From the NCBI RefSeq assembly GCF_050947335.1, contig NC_134995.1:3014501-3078500 (forward strand): DNA of 64,000 nucleotides, written 5' to 3'. The stretch is from Megachile rotundata. Its lineage: Eukaryota > Arthropoda > Insecta > Hymenoptera > Megachilidae. Under the pieces are notes generated by a model. That model made no database searches, was not told the origin of the DNA, and saw only the letters and a list, made by a program, of their open reading frames with translations. Both the position numbers and the translations under genes were made by a program. Below are positions 52,453 through 64,000 of this stretch, one piece after another. Each line of letters opens with the position of its first letter. The first letter of the stretch is position 1.

Positions 52453-54078
52453 TGTAACACTTCTTCCTTCCCTGATTAGCCGAGCGAAAGGAGATGTTGT
52501 GAGAGGAGAGTACGGACCTTTTTAGAATAGGGTTCGCGTTGAAAGATTTCAAGGCAAGAGGAAGGACAGTAATTCAGCCAATGACACACTCGTTAAAATC
52601 TGGTAGACACGAAATTTATTAAACTTTAGTATTTAATATGGATAGTTTATAAATTCTTTGTTCTTATACCCCGAGCGCTTGAACGTGGCCCCGCGATATT
52701 AATGGCAAAATTCTTTGAAAAGCAAATCCGCTGATGGGAGATTGTGATATCCGCTTTAGACTAGATTTCTGTTCTTATCCTCCGGAGAGTTTACAAAAAC
52801 GATTTGGAATTTGCTAGCTACTGATGTTTATACCCAGATGAGCGTTCGTCACCTAGCGTGGTAAATATACATTCGGCCTTGACAAGGCCGCGGCAAGTGA
52901 CACGTGCGACAAAAACCCCTTTGACTTTAATACATTGTTTGCAAGTTATTCTAGCTAGGATGCTGGTGCTCAACTCGCGGCGCACTATCGTTAGACTACG
53001 CTCTTTAGAGCGTGTGACACAGGAATGTTCAAAATATGATCAGTGGGTTTGTGAGCCACTCAATCACATTTGACATTGGCCACGCCACTGTGGCTATGAG
53101 CTAACAGTAAAAGAAGGAATGCACACTCGAGAATCGTGTGGGTTCCGGCCCCTCTGTAACTCACGACACACAAGGGTAACGATAGCTCCAAATCCTCAAT
53201 TCTGGTTCCGAGTCACGCCAAAAAGAACTTCCAAATTGCAGTAAACTGCCCGAGCTCAGGAGAGAGTGAATAACGAACCTGAGGGTTTCTGGGGCCTGAA
53301 GGCTTCGTTATCACCCCTGGCTTTGCTCGTTTGTAATTCGTCTATACGTGAGATGGGAGAGGCACTCGTCTGAGCGAGCGGGTCTCGTTTCTCCGATTTT
53401 CAAATTAACAATAACTTGGAAGTTTTCTGTCTATTAGATTTATCACGTCACCTACTTCGCACTCCAAACTGCATTAAAATGCCTGAGCTCAGGAATGGAT
53501 GAAAAACGAGTTTTTGGGATCTAGGGCCTCAAACACGTTATCACCATTGGCTTCACTCGTACGACATTCGCGAGTACTCAAGATGGGAGAGGCACTTTTT
53601 AGAAATAAGTGAGTCTCGGTTCTCGGATCTTCGAATGTACGTAAATCTGGAGTGGTTTCCTAATTGACTCTGATCCCCCGGTTGCAAAATCTCCGATTTT
53701 CCAAATCGCGGGAATAACGCGTAACCGTACCGTGATACAGTTTGGATCAACGACTCCTCAGTTTGAGGCGCGAACAATAACCGCGAGCACCAGCCGTTTT
53801 ACTGCGTGTTCGATAGTCAGTTTGACTCAAGCTATGTTCCGTTTTTCGTTAGGCGGACCCCCTTGTTAGAATTACGAGTGATCTAGAAGCCGGTCGAGAT
53901 CAGAGTGACGATCGATTTCACGGCTTGCGGGTCGATCGCTCACCTGTTACCTGGAGGGGATAACACGCATGCGCTATTAGGGCGCGTGACGAAATAGTCT
54001 GCCTAATTGCTCTCTACCCCACCCCGCAATCCGCGAACTATGAATCGCTAATATGTGAGCGTACTTTGTACGGTTACA
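52453..54078 (-). mobile_element. Solo LTR, family II
   Basis: Ends TGTAACACTT...GTACGGTTACA, 1,626 bp, flanked by TTAC at 52449-52452 and 54079-54082. A minus-strand AATAAA about 160 bp from the left end suggests minus orientation. An internal ~240-bp tandem duplication spans about 53229-53700: CTGAGCTCAGGA and CCCGAGCTCAGGA, GTTATCACC, GAGATGGGAGAGGCACT/AAGATGGGAGAGGCACT. The short ORFs inside have no family signal. No internal region is attached. Confidence 0.82.
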
Positions 54079-54082
54079 TTAC

Positions 54083-57000
54083 TAGTCAAGGAAAACCGTA
54101 AGAATGAGAAAACTCGTCGAAGGAAAAATCCGTTACGAGTCTATAGACCCTATGGGTCCTATGGTGAAAAACAAACATCTGCAACCTCTTGAGTCGAAAC
54201 TCCAACGTTAGTGAAAGTTTACGACCCGATGATTTTTGCTGAAGGCAACACTTATTGTGTTGAATAAATCCAACACTAATCGATTGCTATTTTGCATCTG
54301 TCTAGAGTGTCTAAAACTATGACCGATGTCATAGATGTTCCTGGCGGGGAAGGAATGTTGTAATAGGTTAAAAAAAAAAAGAAATGTATGGAAGGGAGGT
54401 GGAAAGTTTCCGTCCTTCTTGGGTTTCTCCCACTCGCTAAACATGACTAATTCGACCCTTACCGTGGCAAGCAATAAAGTCAAGCAGGGCGCTGACCGTG
54501 GTAAAATATGCGAGAAATAATGGACTAGAAAGTTAGAAATGCTAGTAACTGACGACCAAATGTGAACAATGAACGAAAAAAGCTACGGTAAGAATCGCGG
54601 GTCTTTATGACTTCATGAGTTTACTGCTGTCACGGAATGGTTTACTAAATTTCCGAAGGGATCGACTGTAAATTATATGAAAAGCTAAATATTATGAATT
54701 TGCAAGCCTAAGGCTAAACTAAATATATACAGTTAAATCTATGACAAGCTTTAACAATAATATTAAAAATAATTTATTTCAATAATATATAAACGTAGTT
54801 ACTAATCCACGAAGATTTTGTACAGTTATGTTCTTTGAATAATTGTATAAACGCCTATATAGGCCGGACCTTAGACTTTCTTGAAACTTTCGAAACAACA
54901 AATTAGTTATGAAAATAATGGGAATCAGATGACATTGATCAATTCTTGACAATATGGCCATACATGGTCTCGAACGTTTGTCATATATCTGGACATCACC
55001 ATAATTTGCTAATTAACCAGCACGCTGAAAATCACGGGAAAATTCCGTTAGTAGTAAAGTATCAAACGCTAGGTAACTATTAATTAGGCGTAGACGGTGA
55101 ACCGTTGGTGAGTGGATACCGTACTCGTAATTGTTGACGGAAACTGTGCGGCGCTTTCGCTTACTTCCTCCCTGCCCTTCCTCAACCTCCTCTTTCCATT
55201 TCCCCAAGCCTTCTCTTCTATCCCCCAGCTTATAATTTACACGCACGCGCCCATTACCCCATAGCTGGGCAAACAATCAAACGGCCGCGAAAAGCGACGC
55301 GTTTATACGCGTAAAGTTACACATGCATGAAATTGCACGGCGACAGGTATGCGTATGAACCGTAACAACGTTACAGACGAAATTACACTTGCGTGCATAC
55401 AAATCCACATACTTGCTACAGTGAAACGCTCTGTGCTTTAGCTTCAAGGATATGTACCTTTAGCACGACTTTAAAATCTTTATTTTCTCCTTTACTTAAA
55501 TTTCTGTAAAGAACATCAAATTGTTATAAATATTTGCAAACCAACGAATTTATTGCAACACTTTAACAATTAGATACTTATGCTCGGAACGGGGGAAAAT
55601 ATTATTTCAAATTTTGTAAGGCGCCGCGAAAATGTTCCTGCAAGATAAATGCGTAGATTTGCAGACAGGACCTGGGCATTGTCTCTCGTCACACCCACTC
55701 TTGACTTTGAAATTCGGACGATGTTGCAGGGACAGCAGAAGAGGGGCAGGCCCAGAGTTTTCCCGGACGTAAAACGTGAACAGTCTAATAAAGGCATTTT
55801 CAAATATTTAACACGAGTTACTATTTCTTTTTATTGATCTCTAACAATTCTAAATAGTAGGTAGTTTTAGATTGCGCGTGCATTTTTGAAAATGAAATAT
55901 TTTATTTATAGAAAAAGTTTATGGAATAGTAAGTATTTAAAATAGTACTTTATTTCAAGGTTATGGAAAATAACCGATGATGTATATGACATGTATATGA
56001 ACGTTTCGTATAAAAACTGAGCAGTTTTCATGGATAGATGTTATGGCGGAGAAAAATGTCGCAAAGTGAAAATTTGGAAGTCAAACTCACAAATATGCGG
56101 TTGAAGTTCTCAACGTTTTTACGAATTGTATTATATGACATTTATTCATAAATTGCAACAATGAAAGAAAAGTTCTATTTAATTATCATTATTTACATAA
56201 TCTGTCAATTTTAGACATTAATATCTAAAACATTTATGTAGACATTATTGAAAAATATTTTTTGTTATCTTGTAATGTATTTATTAACCCGTCGATGCAT
56301 TTAGACTATTATGATTTTGTAAAAAAATATTTTTTAGTGATTGAATGTGTTAATAAGAAAGTAATTATAATCACATGATTTCTATATAATAAATTTGTTT
56401 AAAAAAATATATATGTATAACATTGCAAATGTGCATCATTTAGTATTTGAATAAAAACACTGTAATTGAAAAATATTGGACTGTGAATTTCAAAGTAAAT
56501 ATTCCTTAAGATATAGTTATACAAAAACGTATCGTTCTAGTGTAAAAACCGCTATACTGCCTCTGTTACAATACTGTATGCAACCATGGAAACCCAGTCA
56601 ACTGTTATTTGAAAATGTTTATCTGTGAATGACTCGAATTTCTTCATGTCGCCATGTTACGAACTTTCCTCTATATAGTTTATTTACACAAATGTTAATG
56701 GAGATAGTTAAATATTTTATGAACAAAATTTGAACATTATAATATTATAAAATATATATTTTAAACGTACAAACTTTTTAAAGTTTTTAATTATCAAATC
56801 TCATATATAATAGTTCCTGAAATATTCCAGAATATAGAAATAAAAAAATATAATAAAAAATGAGGAAATACAAAATATTTAACTAATCTTTTTTAAATTA
56901 TATACTATACAAAAGGCGCATAAAATTCTGCAAATGTCAATTATATAATATCCGTTTCCAGAAATTATTTTTGAATCTGTCTGCATTTTTCAACATTTTT

Positions 57001-58020
57001 TAATTTTTTTACTTAATCATGCAATTGCACGGAAATTGTGAGAATGTAGTAAATGAGGCCAGCATACTAGTTATAGAACCGTGAATACATGGTTCACGTC
57101 CTCTCATCTATAATCTGTATCCTTGTGTACTCAAATAGTGTTTGTTCGTCGTGCAGGCTATGCGATATTGAAATCAACGAACTGAAAACAAAAGTTGCAT
57201 CGCATCTAACCCCTAAACGTGACTGCGTAAGCGAAGCGAAACGACATGGAACGAAACAGGCTAGCCTTAAAACTGAGCAACCGAAGCGGAATTGTTCATA
57301 TTCTTCTGTGCATATATTAAATCCCTTACAATTAATGTATATTTATACATGTGTACGAACAAATACAGTAAATGGTACAACTTCATTATACTCGTGTTCA
57401 ATTGCAAATATTGAACGAAATTATTTTAGATGTAAATAAATTAACTCCATATCAATAAAATTTCCACGTATTGCTGGTCGAAAGCAGCATTACAACTGTA
57501 TAAAGGAATATTTTGTAGAAGGACTATTTGTTTATAAATTATTCATGCATAATAATAAGCTTTCCAGTCAACCATAATTAAAATCATTTTCTGCCGCAGA
57601 TCAGTAATATTTGGTACAGTTACAAATGTATGTTAATTATTATTACATTTTTTTCGAGTGTTACAAAGAAACAAACAAATAGAAGAATAATAATTTATAA
57701 TATATTTTTATTACGGAATGCAACATCATGCTATATTATGAGGGCAGAGAAGATATTCTGCCAGGATTCCAATATTTCGATCTCACATTCATTCGAGAAC
57801 TCTTCGAATCTCAATCTCATCGAAAACGTCTTGATCATCCTACATTCTATAGAGAAAATTCTTAAAATGAAGTACCTATTACAAATACAAGCAAGTTATA
57901 TATAGTTTCCCTGTAATCAAGAACTACATTTGCTGCTGAATACAAAGTACAGCATGCAATATGATGGATATTTTCCTTTTACTAATATTACAGAAAACAT
58001 TTTTTGTTTCTTCCCAATTA
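54083..58020. other. Intergenic DNA, mostly AT-rich
   Basis: The part nearest 54100-54550 is less AT-rich, and the rest is AT-rich. Short ORFs near 55013, 55570 and 57089 show no convincing family or codon signal. I see no RNA genes or element ends. Confidence 0.45.
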
Positions 58021-58025
58021 TAGTT

Positions 58026-59476
58026 TGTAACGAGGCATATTTTCATTATGTTGATTAACCTTCTTTTTCTTTGGTTGTTATGCCTCGTTACGAGGATCCT
58101 CCCGAATTACCGGCCCCACTCCTCCGCCCAAGCGGACCCCCTCGCCGCTGAGGCAAGTATGAGCGAGGGTGTGCCGGGTGAATGTGTTTTTTTTCTTTTC
58201 TTCCCTTTTTTTTTTCTTTTCTTTCGAGCGCTCTTTTTTTTTATATTTTGCGAGCCACGTTTTTCTTTCCCCCCCTTGCTGCCTCCAACCACCACCGGAG
58301 CCACCGTTGTCCCCGGTCGCGGAGGAACCTCTCCCTGAGCGACGGAGGCGCGGGATGGGCCCACCGAAGAAGACACCGGCTGTCCGGTCGCGGCGCCACC
58401 CCGTCATCCTCCGCGGGGGCGACCGGCAGCCGACCATCGGGAAACGCCAGGCCTGGGGACAAGCCACCTCGAGAGGGCCCCAGGACCTGGCCACCAAACA
58501 TCACCGTGGAATGGCCCATCCTCGACGCCGAAGTCCTCGGGGTGGGGGAATACCGTGAACCGGGGAGGAAGATCCAGGAGAGAAACAAGCGAGCTGCCAG
58601 GTGATAAAGATCGTGCCGCCAAAGTCCCGCTAACGCCCGTTTCTTTTGTATTTTTCTTTTCTTTTTGCGTCTCAGATTTGTGTGTCAATTTGTTAGTAGT
58701 GCGTTCCGTTTTTTTTTATTATTGTTTTTTTTTTTCTGTATACTGTTTGTGTGTGTGCCTGTGTGAATTTTTCGTCGCCGCCGCCCCAGTGTAGACACGT
58801 CGGACCACAGCGCCAAAAAGGTAGGAGTCTTCTCCTTACCCTTCTTCTTTTTTTTGGTATTATTTATTTGCGCGTGGGCGAGGGCGATAGGACCCCTGGC
58901 CCCAGTGACGAGGACCCTAGAGGCCGCGGACGGTCTACACAACACCGTCCCCTCTAATCTAGTTTTCCGCTGTATTTGGTATATAGGACCAACGTCCCCT
59001 TGTTGTCCACGACCCCTGAGAGGGCGTGCTCCCTGCGGACGTATACCTCGGCATTTTTGTATTTTTTCTATCTTTGTACTCGCGCGTACCGTGTGCCCCC
59101 GCGCCGCGAAAGCCTCCCTCGCAATTGGCGAGTCGACCCCCTTATTCCTTGACCGTTGCTTGTAACGCGTGGGGCCCACGCGAATTCATTTTCTGTTCTG
59201 CTTACGTGGCCCACTTGGAGGCCCGAATAAAAGTATTTGTCTTTGTTGGATACAAACTCGCGGGTCTTTTACTAATTTTTTTTTTCTGACCCCCTCTGAT
59301 TCCCGCTCCCGACAGAGCAGCCGGAAGGGCGATTACTACGGACGAGTGCATTAGCACTGGCGCCCCGTTAAATAAATCGGCCGTGGGTGTGAGCATCGGT
59401 GCGTGGAGGGCCGTTTTCCCTAACTGCCCCCACTCCAGGGAACCCCCTTCGGGCTTTCCCCCACCGATCCGTCACA
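58026..59476 (+). mobile_element. Solo LTR, family III (GC-rich)
   Basis: Ends TGTAACGAGG...CCGTCACA, 1,451 bp, flanked by AGTT at 58022-58025 and 59477-59480. It is strikingly GC-rich against AT-rich flanks, with several T-runs. CCCGAATAAAAG near 59222 followed by a GT-rich stretch looks like the polyadenylation site, leaving a U5 of about 230 bp and plus-strand orientation. The many overlapping ORFs are by-products of high GC. Confidence 0.78.
58027..58091. repeat. 13-bp inverted repeat at the LTR left edge
   Basis: GTAACGAGGCATA (58027-58039) is the reverse complement of TATGCCTCGTTAC (58079-58091). It is a 13-bp stem that starts at the LTR terminus. Confidence 0.85.
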
Positions 59477-59480
59477 AGTT

Positions 59481-61180
59481 TTAATAGTTTCGATAGTTAA
59501 ATGTCAATTTATAATAATTCAGGTCAAAGTATATTCTCTGTCTTTTTGTAACGGTTACGCACGCAGCAATCAGGGACCAGCTTAAGCGTTGTAGCACATG
59601 CTCTAAAATCATATTTAAAAGTACTGTAAAATATTATGTGTAATATTTTATAATTTCTAAATTCTTGAATAGGACATTAATTGATGATTATTATTATTGA
59701 TTAAAATTATTAAATTGCTATTAAATAAATGAAATAATACAAAATTAATGTTTCTCAAATTAGTGAATACGTGTTACAGACCGAAACAGCAGCTAAATAA
59801 TAATTAAATCTTCAAATTATTGTTTATTGAATATGAATTTGAATATTTATTGATTATGAATATGCATGAAGGATTGAGTCTAAAGAAGGTACGAATAAGC
59901 TTACATAGCACGTGTCAAATTCAATAGTGTATACAGGGTGGCTCATCACACTTTGCCATCTAGATTTGCGTCATTATTACTACTCAGAGCAAACAATGTT
60001 TCAGATGAAATTGAACTTTGACCCACTTTATCTTGCTGTAACAGTGTGCAGATATTTTTGAATGAATAATCGTGTGTTGGAAAATAGTTTCAATTAATAA
60101 AACTGTAATGCAGTTTGATTTCTGACGGTAAATCGTGTTCTAAACATAATTTTTGTAATGTTTTAAACATTATCGCTAAAAAATCTCTTTCAGCTCAGTT
60201 TTTAAAGCTCAGTAATAGTAAAAGTGATACCATTATTGTAAGAATTATGGTGCGCTACATTTATTGCCATATTCACAAACACTGAGAAAGGCGATATGAT
60301 AATCGTTTATGATGATTTGTAATAAAAATGTTGGAAGATTTAGATATGATATGAATCTGAATATCCTGATCGAAATCAATTATTACAAGTTATTTTTTTA
60401 ATACTCGATAAAATTCTAAAAGAAGATTATTCCTTCGATGTACAAAGTCGTAATTCTACTGAATTTGTAAAAAACGAAATATACTGCACTTTTTTTTCAA
60501 CATCTGTTGTTCACAATCCACGTATCAGTATTCTGAAAAGCTCGCGTGATTCCGTGCTTTAATCAGAGTAACGTTGTGTGTATTTTTCAGACTCACAATC
60601 AGAAATTTCTATTAGTAAAACTAACACTACATCAGGAATTGCATAGGCAGTCTTTGCAAAACGTGTTCAATTTTATGAACAGTTGTTTTATCAAACGCAA
60701 ACTAAAATTATACATTTGTACAAAATATTCTGTAGGCTAACGAAGTAGAATTTACAAAACACCGAGGAGTAACTTAAAAAAATATACATTTCTTGACGGC
60801 AGAGAATATCAATGTGTGGTGCAACGCAATTAGTCACAGAATTATTAGGTTATTAGATCATATGTAAAATAGGAAGAATCTTGTTCGGCCGCGAACCGAG
60901 ACCTTTGCCGCGACTAAGGGATCTATGTATTACAGGGTTCAAGTGGTTCGACGCGGGAACCACCGTGAATAGCTTTATACCTCGAAATACGGGTCACCGA
61001 GGACCCTCTTGTCTATCAAGTTCTGTCCGGACCAGTCTTAGCGTAAGCGTGTGCTTGCCATAAATCAATTGGCAGCTATACCTTTCTTTTTTGAACAGTT
61101 TTAACAAACAAAAGCATAGAGTTTTTCATAACTGTCACCCTTGGAAACGCGAGGATGTTCAGGTGATTTTTCTACATCAA
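59481..61180. other. AT-rich intergenic DNA with a GC-rich patch
   Basis: TATACAGGGTGGCTCATCAC near 59932 looks like one end of a MITE, but I see no partner end. A GC-rich patch at 60885-61065 has a 60-codon ORF without a family. Confidence 0.4.
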
Positions 61181-61590
61181 AAATAATTTTTAGAAAAAAA
61201 ATACACCGACTTCGAAATGCACTAAAAAGTATAAAATAATTTCTATTTCCTAATAAAGTAATTTCTATTTCATTCAATCATACAATTACGTAACAGATAT
61301 GAATGAAACCTATTTACTCGTTAGGTATTATATTAAATACATTTCAACCTTTTCGGAGGCGGCGCAAAATTAAAAGATTATTTTGAATATGTTATTTAAT
61401 TTTGCGCCGCCTCCAAAAAGGTTGAAATGTATTTAATATAATACCTAACGAGTTAATAGGTTTCATTCATATCTGTTACGTAATTGTATGATTGAATGAA
61501 ATAGAAATTACTTCATTAGGAAATAGAAATTATTTTATACTTTTTAGTGCATTTCGAAGTCGGTGTATTTTTTTTCTAAAGATTATTTTA
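61181..61590. repeat. Large near-perfect palindrome
   Basis: Arms of about 195 bp, with only a few mismatches, surround a 20-bp spacer. The DNA or its RNA would fold into a long hairpin. Confidence 0.9.
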
Positions 61591-61718
61591 TTTCACGCTT
61601 TTTATCGGCCGGCGAGACGTGTTTGTAGAAACAGTAGAAAATCGGCGTCTGCATGTTGACTCATACACCACCAGAGACACGGAGGCATACGTAGAATTCA
61701 ATATATTAGTAACAATAG

Positions 61719-62230
61719 TTTTTCGCTAATAACTCGAAAACTAATTGTGGATAAGGAAAAAGTTGTTCAGAATCGTGTCCCTGATAACATATTAAAAGGA
61801 CATTAAAATCGTCCAAAGTTGATTTCAAAACTTTTCAACAATTTTTCGCTAATATCACGAAAACTAGAGTTTTCCGTCAATTATGCATAAGGAAAAACTC
61901 GTTCAGAATCATACCACTAATAACGTATTAGAAGGACATTAAAATCGTTCGAAGTTGGTTTCAAAAGTTAACAACAATTTTCGCTAATATGTCGAAAACA
62001 AAAGCTTTCCGTCAATTATGCAAGAGGAAAAAGTCGTGCAGAACCAGGCCCCTAACAACATATTCGAAGGACACTAAAATCGTTCGAAGTTGATTTCAAA
62101 AGTTAATAACAATTTTTCACTAATATCTCGAAAACAAAAGTTTTCCGCGAAATTTGTATATGAACAAAATTGTTCACAATCATGTCCGTGATAAGATATT
62201 AAAAGCGCAATAAAACCGAGAACAGTTTAT
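61719..62230. repeat. Tandem repeat, about four units of 123-135 bp
   Basis: Units start near 61719, 61842, 61977 and 62112 with TTTTTCGCTAATA and share CGAAAAC, GGACATTAAAATCGT and GTTGATTTCAAAA. Confidence 0.8.
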
Positions 62231-62389
62231 TTCAAACGTTGCCGGTTTTTTTGCAATAACAACACTTTGCAATTAAAAAATGAAAAATTTTTTGATAATG
62301 GTACCAATGGGGAGTCAGAACCTACCAGATGCAAAAGGTTTCGTTCCGATCGGTGCATCCAGCTAGGCGCAATCGGCGGGCACACATAG

Positions 62390-62421
<32 letters not shown>

Positions 62422-62469
62422 TCGAATTGAGTAACCTCCTCCTTTTTCGAAGTCGGTTAAAAAGAAAGA

Positions 62470-63250
62470 AAGAATTTTACTAAATATTTTAAACAAAAAT
62501 AAGACTGCAGAGTAATAACTCACTTGATGGGAAGAAAGTTAGAGCCATTGTAATTATATGGTACATAAATTATTGTGTATATTTACAAATAATTAACACC
62601 TTTGTGTTTATTTTGTTGTACATATGTATTAATTTATTTTTAATTAACATATAATTTCATCAAAATCATTACATAAGAATACAATTATTATATACAATAA
62701 TGAATAAATACGTACTTCCTACGTCGTTATAAACGACGTTAGAAAAATATAATCTAATAATTATAATATTTACAAATGTGTATCCATCCTTGTTCCATCA
62801 GTCAGAATGTGATCTAGATGCTGAATTCTTCTTTTATTTTCTTCATTTGAGTTTATTGATATATACCTACAAACATTTAGGAATATTAATTAATTAATAT
62901 AATGAATAAATAATAAATTATAATAAATTAAAGACTAAACTAAAACTAAATGCGAAAAAAATAAACGTGGGTTTCAATAAATCATGTTTCCGTTGAAATA
63001 ATTTAATAATAAGTAATTATATGTCATTATAAATTTAAAAGTTCTGTAAATTGCTTTTTAAATTATGATAAATTGTTCACAAGAGATTTAAGTAGAGATT
63101 ACTTCCATTCAAAATTATACCAGGAATTTCTTATGTTACAAAATGTTATTTATTTGAAAATATATTACATTATCGGATAAACAGAAATGGTATGAAAATT
63201 TTAAATTATCAATTGTGAAACAAAATAATAGATTTCTTTTTGCTCTTGTT
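62470..63250. other. AT-rich intergenic DNA
   Basis: Nothing supported. Confidence 0.5.
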
Positions 63251-63256
63251 TTTAGT

Positions 63257-64000
63257 TTATAAATCTCTATTAATAAATTTTATGATATAACATAATCTTA
63301 TTCTAATAAATAATTTCAGTAAGTAAATTTTTGGAAAATTGCTACAGGGATGCGAAAACTCCACAGTGGATAAAATTTGCATAAACTTTTGCATAACATT
63401 TGTTTGAGCAATAATATTGTAATTTTCGAAAAATTTGGTATGCAATTCTGTAATGTAATTAATAAATAGTGCATTTAGTACATATAAGCTGCCAAACATG
63501 TCATTTTCATTGTTATAAGATTTAAAATAAGAATACAAACGTGATTGTTCTAAATTACAATTTGTTTCTGCAAGAAATGCGCATGTGTCGCAAAAATGTT
63601 TCATAAAAATTTGTTCAGTTATTGGTAAATTGCGGTAATCGTATTCATGTAAATCCGAAATGATAGAAGATGCTGCTTCTGAAGATATTTCAAATGTATT
63701 TTGTGTTTATATGTCCTGAAATTTAATTAGTATCGAGTCTTCATCACCTGCGCAATTTCCACTGTCTGCTTTGATGTAATCGACAGAAAACAGTTTTTTA
63801 AAATTGTAATCAAATTGTGCAGGTGTAGGATTAAATGCATTTCCAATTTGTTTTCTTATGCTTCCAAAAAATATTTCTAAACTGTCCTGATTCAGTCGTC
63901 TGCTTAATAAATAGTGAACAGGAACTAACAACTCTTGTAAGTAATTCCACAATTCCAGTATGGAATTTATTGTTGGTATCCAACATTTAGTTGATTTTAG
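63257..64000 (-). pseudogene. P-element/THAP9-like transposase, C-terminal part with in-frame stop
   Basis: One frame runs from the window edge (64000) down to 63257, broken by a single TAA at 63707-63709. Recognisable blocks are LSRRLNQDSLEIFFGSIRKQ and NAFNPTPAQFDYNFKKL, the conserved C-terminal part of P-type transposases, and a tail near FPKIYLLKLFIRIRLCYI that matches the style of THAP9 ends. The apparent start at 63952 is a TTG, and the frame is open upstream, so the gene continues beyond the window. The THAP DNA-binding and catalytic parts are not seen here. The stop makes it a pseudogene unless an intron removes it. Confidence 0.75.

Larger units (their letters stand above)
61181..62464. 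mobile_element. Foldback/MITE family II, long copy
   Basis: It shares its left end (CACCGACTTCGAAATGCAC) and right end (CCTTTTTCGAAGTCGGTTAA) with 51213-51789. The left ~195 bp is present twice head to head (61181-61374 and 61395-61590, 20-bp loop). Then come about four tandem units of 123-135 bp (61719-62230) and a shared right segment that includes a poly(A) run near 62391. No transposase is encoded. Confidence 0.8.

Noticed and set aside
52858..53073. 71-codon ORF
   Set aside because: It lies inside a solo LTR and has no family signal.
57089..57439. 116-codon ORF with a hydrophobic start, possible secreted protein
   Set aside because: The C-terminal half reads like random AT-rich translation, and I see no splice or promoter support or family match.
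58078..59179. Many overlapping 80-160-codon ORFs
   Set aside because: They lie on both strands of a GC-rich solo LTR, with low-complexity translations from T-runs and GC content.
1..64000. A novel defence, biosynthetic or other multi-gene system
   Set aside because: No cluster of host genes exists in the window. All convincing coding signals belong to mobile elements.

Overview
The window looks like AT-rich intergenic DNA from an arthropod, most likely an insect. That assignment rests on the repeat families present: BEL/Pao, Ty3/gypsy, Ty1/copia, Tc1, piggyBac, a P-element/THAP9-type transposase and a LINE-derived retroposon. A hymenopteran is plausible, but I cannot fix the species. I see no intact host gene, tRNA or rRNA. 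Essentially every coding signal comes from a mobile element.

Layout. 1-1486: remains of two Tc1-like transposons on opposite strands. 4566-11493: a young BEL/Pao retrotransposon on the minus strand, with 731-bp LTRs that differ at two positions, a 5-bp target duplication (GAGCA), and gag and pol in one frame separated by a single UGA followed by CUAG. 16889-18093: an LTR-like repeat with a 70-bp tandem array and an 85-codon ORF; a diverged relative lies at about 36290-37460. 20347-25415: an older Ty3/gypsy element on the minus strand (TSD TAAT), with a nonsense codon in gag, a gag/pol AUGA junction and a frameshift near the end of pol. 25558-27817: a solo LTR (TSD CAAG). 28760-29075: a TTAA-flanked piggyBac-type MITE. 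29885-30430: a decayed copia pol end.

38221-45756 is a three-level nest. A piggyBac-type remnant (TTAA) contains a solo LTR (TSD GAAA), and that LTR contains a 5.5-kb poly(A)-tailed LINE-derived retroposon (16-bp TSD). The retroposon has no reverse transcriptase ORF. It carries a GC-rich 5' region and a higher-order satellite made of five 505-bp repeats of four ~126-bp subunits. 47168-49054 is a TA-flanked element with 225-bp identical inverted ends. 51213-51789 and 61181-62464 are two members of one foldback/MITE family, the second with ~195-bp palindromic arms. 52453-54078 (TSD TTAC) and 58026-59476 (TSD AGTT) are further solo LTRs. 63257-64000 is the C-terminal part of a P-element-like transposase that runs off the window.

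How the parts fit: this is a transposon graveyard in which several insertions can be ordered in time. BEL is the youngest full element (LTR divergence ~0.3%), gypsy is older (~1.8% plus a 14-bp indel), and the nest gives the order piggyBac, then LTR, then LINE. The observations most worth following are the UGA-CUAG gag/pol junction, the conserved small ORF in the LTR-like family, and the ORF-less LINE derivative with a higher-order repeat array.
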